Assembly: GCA_027943245.1 (NCBI GenBank)
Contig: JANDJZ010000539.1
Location: 1-40,657, forward strand
Origin: Acanthamoeba sp. SK_2022b
Lineage: Eukaryota > Discosea > Longamoebia > Acanthamoebidae
DNA length: 40,657 bases
Reading direction: 5' to 3'
Below, in pieces: positions 12,054 to 21,874 of the stretch. The notes beneath the pieces are model-generated. The model was given only the letters and a program-made list of their open reading frames with translations. It made no database searches and was not told the origin of the DNA. Position 1 is the stretch's first letter. Every line of letters begins with the position of its first letter. Both the position numbers and the translations under genes were made by a program.

Positions 12054-15000
12054 TCAAGTGATGATCTTGCTCGTGAGAATCTTGTTGAGGGCTAGTGGCA
12101 GGCCCTTGCTGTCCAAGCACGTGTGGGCCAGGCCGGCCGGGATCTCCTCCGCGATCCTTAAGTGTGGTTGTTGTGCGGTGAGAAAAGCGGACCAAACTAC
12201 ACACGGCCGTGCAACCACCCTTAAGAGAGAGGGGTAGGGCTACCTCTCCGCTTCATCCGCGAGACTGGCGATGAAGATGCAATGGGCCTGCACCTTGGGT
12301 TCCCGCATCAAGACCTTGCCCAACTAACCAGTTGCCAAAGAGGGTGAGGGTAAAAACGGCCATCGGCGCATGATGCTGGCAGGGGTGCTGGTACGGTTCG
12401 TGGCGCGATGCCGTAGCGCCGGAGGTTGGCGTCGCTGACGACAATGACAAAGTGTTCGTCGGCCTCCTCCTTTTCGAGCTCCCGAATGGCGAGCTCTGTC
12501 GCCGTAAGCGTGTAGTCGCCAGAACTGCAACGGGACATACTCAAGTGAGCGAGCAAGTGACTTAGTCACAATCACTCTCAAATGACCGTACGAGCAAAAC
12601 TGAGAATGCGCGGCCATGCGCCGGAGGACGGCAAGGCGCTGTCGCCGATTCTGGGGCTGCTTGACAGTATCAACCAGTGGAATGTTGGGACTATCCCCGC
12701 TGTGCCCTGTGTAGCATGGTTTTCGTTGGGTCAACCTTGATAATGACCAGCAAAAATGTGCTATTTACAAGAATTAGATACGCACCGCCTATTGAGTACT
12801 TGAATCTGGTTTCGAAGCCGGTAAAGCTCTCCATCACCTGATCACCATTATCAAACGTGCGCCGTGCGGTGTGACATGCGCGGGACAGGTGCCTGTACCA
12901 GCACAGCCGCCTCGAGCATGCGGTCGAGCCGGCCATCGAAGCTATTGAACCGATACATGCTGAAGAAGGGAGTCCAAGTGTAAGCAGCGGAGCTCGATTG
13001 TGGATGTGTGGCTTCTCACCTTCCCGATACGTCCATGACAAAGTGAATGCGCTTCGGCCTGAGGCCGGCGGAGAAGCCCAACGGTGGCAACTCCTCACCG
13101 CGCCTCTTGAAAACTGCTCCCTCTCCCGCCATCGCTTCCACCTGACCACACACACCCATGTGTTGTGGTTCGTAATCATCATCATGCCCAACTCGATTTA
13201 CACGTACCAATTGCGCCTCGTCAAGTTCGCCGCCGTGGGTCTGCCTACGCAGCCATTGCCGTTCTTTAGACCTGCACGCGGCCGTCAACTCTCTCACAAG
13301 CAAACCGATGTGTGGGTGTGGCGTATGTGCGAAGGTGTACTTGGACTGCAGGCCTTGCAGCATGGTGCGCAGTTGGGACACCTGACCCTTGACCGCGTAG
13401 GCATAGTCTTCGTAGAGCATGGCGTCCTCCTCGCTCATCTCGATCTCCTGAAGCTTCTTCTGCAGGGCCTCCTGAGCCATCGCCTTGGCTGCCTCCAGCA
13501 CCTCCCGGGACACCTTGCGCTTCTCCTCATCACTGATCTGATGCACCGGATGGCCCGAGTCAAGACGATACGGCCCGCCCTTACCGCCTGCGTTCCTCAG
13601 AGCCTTCCGTTACACCCAAAATACGTGACGTGGTGTCAAGTGTGATGGAGCCGGATGGGGCTGCGCGTACCAAGGCCGGCGGTGTCCGCGCCTCCCGTGC
13701 CGCCTGCCCAAGTGTTGCCGCCGACGTGAGGGCTGTTCCCGGGATCAACCTTGCCGTGCTTGGGCTTCGTCGCCTGCCTGTCGTTGTCGTACTCGTAGTT
13801 AAGCCGCAGCGGCTTCCTACGCGCGCCGGCCGTCGACGCCGCAACCTGGCCAGACTTCGAAGACCTGGACAAACAAAATTATGGACATACATCAGTAAAA
13901 TAGCAACAATGGAAAATAATCAATGTAAGGTGGCTGCGAGGTACTCGAAGAGCTCGACAGGAGGCTGCATGAAGGCGTCAGTGATGCGGAAACCCGAGCG
14001 CTTAAACGCGTTCGCTATGCTCTCGCGCACGGTGGAGTCGCTCCACACATCGAAGGAGAACACGTTGCGAAGGGCCTCCTCGAAGGGCTCGCTCGGGAAG
14101 CGCTCCAGGTGCTTGGCAATGGCAATGGCCTCACGCGACGAGTAGGGGTAGGACAGGTGGCCCTCGTCGACAAGTTGCCTGAGGTTGCTGAAGGCGCGCG
14201 TGAGCCGCGACAGCGTCTCGGCCGGGACCGACGGAGCGTAGGCGCGCAGCAACGCCATCTCCGAGGCGACGTCCGGATTGTCGATCGCATGGCTGCATTC
14301 CATTTATGCATTTGCGTGTGGGCGTTAGTGTGTGTCAGCAGGTGGACGCAATGGTGTGTGACCACCTACCAACTGAAGAGGTCGCCGCACTCCCGAAAGA
14401 AGTCGTTACCCTGCAAACGCGAAAGACGGTCAACTGGCCTCCCCTCATCCAGGGGGGGGGGGGCGATGATAATGAGCGGAAAAGCAGAAAGGGGAGCCGC
14501 ACCAGGAACGGCCAGCCTGGCTTGTTGGCCAACACGATCAGACGGAAGCCGGGGTGCATGATGATCGTGGCGTCGCTGGAGGTGGCGAGGGTTTCGCCTG
14601 CGTGCGCTGGCACGATGCGCCGACCATCGGCGAGAGTCATCTCTCCGTCGACCAAAGACTTCAAGACCACCACGACCTCCGGTGGCGCTGCGTTCGTGTG
14701 CGTGTGCGTGATAAAGCAGGATGCCATGCGGTGACACACTCAAAGATCGAGGCGGGAAGCTTACCCTTATCGGCTTCGTCGACAACCAAGACGTGGCCCT
14801 CCTTGACAGCCTTCACCAGAGGAGAATCGGTCCACACGATCTTGCCCCTATTCCCAACCCCGAACAAGGCCCAGGCCGATGTCAAACCACGGGCTGGAAC
14901 ACAAATGGCAGCCGATAGCCTATAGTGTATGAGACATGCCTTTCGAGGGATGGCTGCAGGGTGAGCGAGGAGACGGTGGTGTCGCGGTGAAGTTGGATAT

Positions 15001-18000
15001 ACTGGCGAGGAAGGCTGCCAGCCCGACCAATGAGCCATGCGCAACGGAGAGGCCGCAGTGAGATGAAACGAAAAAGCAAAGTGGATTGGGGAGGAGGGAG
15101 CCGCACTGGAGGGTTTGCAGGAACTTGTCGGTGAGCTTGTTCTTGCCGACACCCTGCGGTCCTATGAGCAGGAGGTGCTCGCCGAGGGCGTAGTCCTTGT
15201 GCATCTCCTGCAGCAGCGAGACGTGCGACGGGATTGCGAAGAAATCGATGTCCGGGATGAGGTGTACCGGATGCGCCGCCGCCGCCGAGGCGGGAAGCGA
15301 TGGCGTGGTCACGCGAGAGAAGGGAGACGACGCCCTCGCCGCGGCATCGGCCGCGCTTTTCGCTTCCTCGTGTTCGTGGAAACCGGTCGAGAAGAGGTAG
15401 CCGTAGTCGCCCTTCTCGCGGGCTTGGGCGTGCTCCTTAGCATGGTGCGATGAAAAGGGCTCCTTGCCGCCGAGCGACTTGAAGAGCAGCTTGTCGATGG
15501 TCGCCTTGGTCGATCCCGGCAGGAAGTCGAACAGCAGCAGGCCGTGGACCACATCCCTGGTCTCCATAGGCGACGGTGCCGCGGCGTTGGCGATTCGACG
15601 GCCGGCGCGGATGAGCTGGCGCGTGGAGAGCGCGGTCTGCAGGTGCCTGTTCTGCTTGAGCGCTTCGCTGAACCTCACCAACCCGGCGAGCTGCTCCCTG
15701 GCGCGTTCCATTCGCTTTGCGTTTTCGTCAGGCCAATGGCGGAGCGCGACTCGATCGAGGAACTGCTCCAGCTCGACGGGATTGTCGAGCGAGGGGAGGT
15801 GGTGGAAGTGAAAGAGGGACATGATCTCCTGCGTGATGTACGCATGCGACGGGGAGGGAAGGTCGCCTGTGGCGATGATCCTGAAGGCTGGGTGAATGGG
15901 CAACACCCGATTGGCCTATGTTAAAAGTGGAAGCAAGATCGGTCAGCCGATCTCACGGAGGAGGGTGGGTTGTATTGCGATGCGAGAGGATACCCTCAGT
16001 TGCGCTTGGGTGAGGCCGTGCTCGCTTTGCAAGCGAGCGTATGTCTCAGCCGATACCAGCCGCGTGCCGTCATGCAGGGCTACCTATAGCGGGGGATGAG
16101 AGTGTTTTAGCGCCGAACTTTCCCAGAGTAGTTGATGAAGGAGACAGGTAGTACCTGGCGTTCATGGATAAGACTCTGGAGCACCGACAAGGCGCCGACC
16201 GGCAACCGGTCGATGTTGTCGAGTACGGCTATTCGTCCGTGGACGGCCGCCCTGATGAGCGGGCTCATCTCCCACATGGAAGCGCTGTCTTCACTCTCAC
16301 GCAGAGCCTCGGCCAGCGCATCGTTGTTGCCCATGATCTGCCGCTCCTCGCGCACCAACGCGTCGGTGGCGAACTCGACCAGGCCCTCCCTGACTCGCCC
16401 AGTTGCCGCCAGGTCACGCTCCTGCTCGGGGGGCTCGATCTTCTTCGTGGCGCGGCGCTGGAGCAGATCGCGGGTCGACATGTCCTTGAACAGCATCATG
16501 TGCTCCGTTTCGTAGCCCAGCATGCCTGCAAATTGCCTGCGAGCGTTGTTTGGAGAAAACACACACATATTAATGGAGTGGCGCACATAATACATCAAGG
16601 AAATGGGAGCCTGGCGCACTTGACGAGAGTCGACTTGCCGGACCCTTTCGGGCCGATGATGCACATGTCCCGTCCGATGGTGTGATCCTCCAGCATCTGT
16701 TGGCAGTGTGGGGTTGAGATGGAGTCGTGTCATGGCCGTGTTGGGGAGGCAAACTCGTACGTGCTGCAGCAGAGCATCGCCGTGCGAGGTCACAACGAAG
16801 GCGCTTGACTCGGGAGAAGCCGATGGAAGCGGCCCTGAGGGGACACGCACTGTGGTTGCCTCCCTCCGGTTCTCTCTGTACACGTCGGAAGATGTGTGCC
16901 TGCGATCAGCCTCCTGGCAAAAAACTTGCTTCAACTGCACACAGGTAGTGCACCTGGCGAGCGTGATGAGCTTATGGTCCGGCGCTTCATGTCGAATGTT
17001 GGTGATGGTGTAAGCCTTGGCTCGGTTGTTCGTCATATCGATGCCCAGCTTCTTGAAGGCGCTTTCGACGGCATCGGCCTGAGCGGCGTCCTTGGCCACC
17101 CAGCGGATGGGATAGACCCGTCGTAGCACGTCCTATGCACGAAGAGGTTGTGTTACAAAAACCGAAAGTGGCCCGAGCACGGACCAGGGCGGTACCTGGA
17201 TGGGCGTGTGAGGGAACCGCTCAAGCAATCGGGCGGCCGATACCAGGCCCTCCTCCGTGAACTCGATAGGTTTGGCCAGCAGCTCACTAAAGGACTCTGT
17301 GGAAGCCAAGGCCGATGAGTGCAGCATCGCCAACGGTGAAGGTGTGTGTGAGAGCGTGCCAGTGTCGGCGTGCCGAAAGGCTTCCGCGGCGGAGGCCAGG
17401 AGCTTCACCGTGTCGGCAGATAGAGAGGGCGCCTCCCGACTACGCGGACCGTAACGCGCATAAGAAAACACCGACTCGCATCAGCTGGCTGGAATTAATG
17501 TAGGCGCCCGCCAGCGAAATAGAGAAAAGTGAGAGCGGACGCACCCGAGCGCGTCAATGCGCGAAGAGAGCGAGAGTGGAGGGACACTGTAGGCCTGGAA
17601 GCGCGAACGCAGTGGTGGATCCAACGGGTTCCCTGCGTACCGTGGCACCTGCACAAAACACGAGCGGCCTGGTGTAAGTAATAATACAAGCGACACATGC
17701 GTACGTATGCGTGGATCAAGAGTGAGACTACCGGTAGAGCCAAAGAAATAACTCGAAAGTTGGGGGCAACACGAATCAACCCGAGTCTCTGCATTTCGGC
17801 TTCGGTGTGCGTCTCCAACAGCTTGTCGTATCGCTTGGCGTTCATCAGGAACCGGCCGTCTTCGAGAGCCTGAGAATGACGAGGCGTTCAAGCGCGTCAG
17901 CATTCAAAGGCGGAGGGTCAATAACGGATAACACGGCAATCGCTCTTTACCATTTCCCTGTTCTCGAGGAGGTTGTTGAGGAGCGGAAGAATGTTTCGCT

Positions 18001-18073
18001 CCGCCTTCTCGATGCCCTCCAGGATTAGAACCCGACCATGGATGGCAGCCCTGACCGCTGCCTGGTCTGTAGC

Positions 18074-18155
<82 letters not shown>

Positions 18156-19023
18156 TAGCCACAGCCACTTGTCAGACGAGGGGCAATCATCGCGAGAGGA
18201 GGAGGAGGGGAGGGGGGTAGTACCCACAAAGCGAACAGAATTGCCAACGATCTCGCGACGTTGCTTGAGATCTGCCTCAGTTGTGTCACGCGACAAGGAA
18301 ATGAACTCGAACTCACGCTGCGCCACCTCGCAGAACCGGAGTGCGATGCGACGCCTGAGCTCGCCGGGCGGGCTACACCAGAGAAGGATGAGGAATGTTG
18401 TTGGCTGGTTCTTCAGGGGCAAAGATGCTGACGAAGCCATACCCAAGCAGCAGCATGTCCTGGGCCAGCTGGTCCTTTTGCATCATCCACCGCAGCACTT
18501 GAAGCACCTGTGGCGGCGTGTGGCAGTTGCAACACTCACGCTCGAGTGACCACAGGCGAGAGAGAGAGAGAGAGAGAGAAACCGTACCTCCTGTGTTTCC
18601 ATCATCCAGCCCAATGACGAGGGCAGCAGCGGAACGAACGCGGGCGTGTGCGGTCCACCCGAGGGAAGAGGAAGGGAAACGTCCCCTATTGTCACTCGCG
18701 CCGGACGCTGGCCCACAGCATCGCCCACACCTGCAATTTAACTTATAATCATTTTTTAATAATAAAACAAATAACAATAAATCATAGTATTTTTTTAATA
18801 TAAAAAGCGCCTGGGTGTGTGCAAGCGTACCGTGCAAGCGGCGCGCAAAGACGATAAGACTCGCCGGCGAGCGGAGGTTGCCGCTGAGGTGGGTTCTCCG
18901 GAGGCACAACCGAAGAACTTGAGATGAGGCAGGTGGATGGGCACCCGCCGGAAATAGCGTGGGCGTGGGTTGAGCCCGTCCTGGCAGAGTGGTGCGAGAA
19001 TGGAACCTCGCCCGCCGCAGCAT
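12054..19023 (-). CDS. VWA8: VWA8-type protein: three AAA+ ATPase modules plus a C-terminal von Willebrand A domain
   Basis: Large dynein-like AAA+ ATPase; VWA8 is a mitochondrial protein in animals. ATG at 19023 gives an Arg/Ser-rich, acid-poor leader (MLRRARFHSRTT...) like a mitochondrial targeting sequence. Exon 1 ends at 18831 and joins 18730 in frame. Module 1 has a degenerate P-loop (GPPGELRRRIAL, no Lys), then SRDTTEADLKQRREI and LEGIEKAERNILPLLNNLLE. Module 2 has Walker A GPKGSGKST (about 16626-16660). Module 3 has GPQGVGKNK (15131-15168) and Walker B VLVVDEADK. The C-terminal VWA domain keeps the MIDAS DVSGSMYRFN (12940-13015) and SDANLRRYG, ending at the stop 12054-12056. The stretch between the AAA+ part and the VGGNTWAGGTGG linker is missing compared with long animal forms. 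I did not list every exon. Confidence 0.9.
18074..18155 (-). repeat. (TCTG)n tetranucleotide microsatellite in a VWA8 intron
   Basis: About twenty perfect GACA units on the + strand, read as TCTG on the transcribed strand. The array lies in the intron before exon DQAAVRAAIHG and stops about ten bases short of the 3' splice site, so it supplies most of the pyrimidine-rich tract. Confidence 0.95.
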
Positions 19024-19684
19024 CTTCACTGCCAGCTGTTAGCTCCGAGGTTGTGGAAAACAAAAAAGAAAAGTTTCTCCCCTGGCTCGAGAAAACCCCA
19101 GCTCAAGCTTGTGCAGCAGCAAAAAGTGGAGGTGTTGGAGTCGATACGCAGCTTCCCGAGAGGACCCACTCAGGGCTGTGATCCCTCCACCAAGGGGACC
19201 GGCGTCTTTTCCCTGCTCTGTCAACCAGCCTGAGGCGGTGCGACGCTCATCATCGACCTTGAAGCCCTCCCTTCCGAGAGGGCCACAATGTCGAGTCTCC
19301 TTCTGGAATGGGGCAGCGGCCTTCGGCGTGGGCCTAAACCCCCGTTCCGCTACGCACGCCACCAATCCCTCCACCCTCATGCCCCGCAAGCACGGTTACA
19401 GCCCACTGCTTAGGTGGGCCGGCAAACTACACACTCGAGCCCAACCCTTCTTCAACTCGTTTTTTCCTGCTGGCTCTGGCTATTGTGGGATATGTCGACA
19501 GATAATCTTCTCTCCAGCCACGTGGTGAGCCGTGTCCCCCGGCCGTGGAGGAGGGGTTTTGTCTGATATCCACGCGCTACAATGAAACTTGGAAGGGTGG
19601 CTCGTCTCCCGAGGCAAGGCTTCTTAGAGGCACGTCGCGTTCGTTCTTCCTCTCCACACCACACAACACACTTGGGAGCGCACC
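19024..19684. promoter_or_regulatory. Divergent promoter region, VWA8 and the secreted Cys-rich gene
   Basis: 661 bp between divergent start codons, the longest gene-free gap before the subtelomere. Several frames are open across parts of it, but none shows a domain or joins either gene. I see no RNA gene and no clear TATA element. Confidence 0.45.
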
Positions 19685-20590
19685 ATGCAAACGCAGAAGC
19701 TCCTTGTGGTTGGCGTGCTTACACTGCTCCTGGCCGCAGTGGCGCTGGCTGACTACGACTGGCGGAACAAAAAGGAGGGGGAAGGAGGACCATGCCCGGG
19801 CGGGCACTGGCCCGACGATCGGGAGTGCTGCCCGGACGTAATCAAGAACAAGCCCTACTACCGCGATTCCAACAAGTGCTACCCCAGGGAGAGCTCCCGA
19901 GGCGTGCTCTATGCCGATTCATTTGGGTAGGTTGCTCACGGCCCGTAGCTCGTTATGCTTCTAGTGAGTTCTCACTGGAGGAGGTGTTGAAGGTGCTACC
20001 CTGACGCTAACGGCAAGTACAAGCCGGCCGGCGAGGATTGCCCGAAAGAGAGAAGGTGTACAGCGCGCTGCATCAACCCCCAGGCCAAGTACCACTGGGA
20101 CAACACCAAGGACGACCGCGAACATCAGTGGCTGGAGAAATCGAAGCAGGTGGCCGACAAGCAGCATGTGCCGCTCGACGACAAGAAGGTTATCGACAAG
20201 GGCACTGCCCGGCCTGAGGAGAAGAAGAAGCGACCAACCGACGAACCTAATAAGAAGCACGACGCGTTCGGCAAGAAGGGCCACGACAAAGATCACAAGG
20301 AGGACAAAAGTAAGCACATAAAGGACGAGGATACCAAGAAGGGACCCGCCAAGTGCAAGAGCGGCCAAGTGCCGGACAAGAAGGGCTGCTGCCCACGGGA
20401 GATTGAGGGTAAGTTCTTCTACCGCGATCATCGTGGATGCTACCCGATCCAGACGCTCGGCCACGGTGCCCTCTACGCCGACGACAAGGGCTGCTACCCC
20501 GACCGCCAGACGGCCCAGTACATTAAGACCGGTGAGAGCTGCCCCAACCACCGCCTCTGCTACCCCACCTGCGACGGGCCCACGAACTGA
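19685..20590 (+). CDS. Secreted protein with two copies of an eight-cysteine module
   Basis: Two exons (19685-19926, 19993-20590; 66-nt GT-AG intron) give 279 residues. Residues 1-22 are a clear signal peptide (hydrophobic core, ALA cleavage site). Two homologous modules follow, at ~37-107 and ~202-274. Each has the pattern C-x(10-11)-CCP-x(15)-CYP-x(14)-GCYPD-x(12)-CP-x(4)-C-x(3)-C, and both share [FY]YRD, the [GA]xLYAD motif, GCYPD and GExCP. They are separated by a ~94-residue, highly charged linker rich in Lys, Asp and His (108-201). There is no membrane anchor. I do not recognise the module; the spacing suggests four disulfides per copy. The protein is probably extracellular or in the secretory route. 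Function unknown. The intron falls just before GCYPD in copy 1 and is absent from copy 2. Confidence 0.85.
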
Positions 20591-20743
20591 GCGGCTTGGG
20601 ACAAAGAGAGGGGGAGGGGGAGAGAGAGAGAGAGAGCTACTGTGTAGCTTATCGGAGTTGCAACAAGATGTTTTTGATTAGTCTCCTACCGTAATCACAC
20701 CAACTCGCTTGCACGCAGTAGGAGGTCCCCTAGTGGGAGGAGA
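20591..20743. other. Convergent intergenic gap with a (GA)n run
   Basis: 153 bp between convergent stop codons. A GA-rich run sits at 20609-20636. Probably both 3' UTRs. Confidence 0.4.
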
Positions 20744-21727
20744 CTACAAGAAGTAGGGAGTAGCTGCCACGAGCTGGTCGAAGTTGATAGAGATGGTGGA
20801 GGCAGATTGACCTCCCAGTGCACCAGGTACGGAGGCATGAGCTCCAGGCGCCCCTGTCGTCGCCGGGTGGTGGGCCTGGTGGGCCTGCGCCGGCGGCGCA
20901 GCTGTCGAGAAGGCATAGAAGTCAAAGTAGCTCTTGAGGCCACCGAGGAAGAGGGCCACATCGGTGAAGCCGTCAATGGTAAGCCCCTCATGTCTGGGGT
21001 CAAAGCGAGACAGTACTGCGTTTTGAGCCTGAGGGCTCAAAGCGAAGCCAGCAGTAACCAACGCGCTTGAGATTTCCGCCCCTGTCGGCGGTACGCGCCC
21101 CACAAGAGTAAGCACTAATCTGGTCACAGATTATCCAAACCTGCGAGCGTACAGGTGTCAAGCTTGCCCGAGCGATCATGGTCCTGAGTGGTAAAGGCGT
21201 TCCTTAGGCAGAGAACAAACTGGTAGAGGCACACAAACTCATGGACGGCGATCTGACCGCTCCTGTCGGAGTCGAAGGTTTGCACCAGGCGCTTCAGCGT
21301 GTTTGCGCTCAGAGTTATCTGGGCAAACAAACGACGATTCGGCCTCATGAAAACATAGCTCTTCCGCAACACAAGACCCACCGCAGGATTCAACCGAAGG
21401 AACACAAAGGAGTCTTACCCCAGCTTGAACAAGGGCGCTGCCTACCTCAGCCTGGTCGAGCTGTCCGCTCTTGTCGGTGTCCACAACGTAGAACCAGCCT
21501 GCACGTTTTGTCAAAGGAATTGATGGGTGCGCTGAGGTTTGCAAAACGCATGGTTCTTGCGAGTACGCACCCTGAATCTGACTGGCCAAGACTGGATCCG
21601 TTACATAGTGAGCAGCATACTACCCCCTCCCACGGCCCCGTGAGCATCTACTGTAGATGCAGGGAAGGGTAAGAGTGTCAACAAGTACCCAAGGACGCTG
21701 AGCTCCCCAGTTCGGTTGCTGCTGCAT
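20744..21727 (-). CDS. Penta-EF-hand-like calcium-binding protein
   Basis: Five exons (21727-21689, 21619-21571, 21498-21419, 21318-21141, 21081-20744) give 227 residues with all phases consistent. A short Gln/Pro/Trp-rich start (MQQQPNWGAQRPW) leads into QGWFYVVDTDKSGQLDQAE, a canonical EF loop (Asp36-Glu47). A second canonical loop is DSDRSGQIAVHE (72-83). The third, DHDRSGKLDTCT (102-113), has Thr in place of the Glu at position 12. The fourth (RFDPRHEGLTIDGF) is degenerate. The C-terminal STISINFDQLVAATPYFL looks like the last helix of the penta-EF-hand fold, but its loop is replaced by an Ala/Pro/His-rich stretch (~172-209). ALG-2, peflin and sorcin are the animal relatives: Ca2+-dependent adaptors at membranes. 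Calmodulin is ruled out by the spacing and N-terminus. Confidence 0.82.
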
Positions 21728-21874
21728 GGTTATCCGAAGTGGGTTTCTTGAGCTTGCTACTTGTATGAGGTTGATAACCAGAACACCTTCACACTTTTTC
21801 CTTATCGGTGCTCGGTGGACAAAAAAGGAAACGAGATTTTTCTCGCGTGCGCTTCCCTGCGCCCAGCTTGCTAT
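21728..21874. other. Gap between tandem minus-strand genes
   Basis: 147 bp between the stop of the WH2-CA protein gene and the start of the penta-EF-hand gene. It should hold a 3' UTR and a promoter; no specific element recognised. Confidence 0.35.

Noticed and set aside
18038..18220. Open frame with a repeated Asp-Arg-Gln-Thr peptide
   Set aside because: It is only the GACA microsatellite in a VWA8 intron; four-base repeats longer than twelve bases stay open in some frames by chance.
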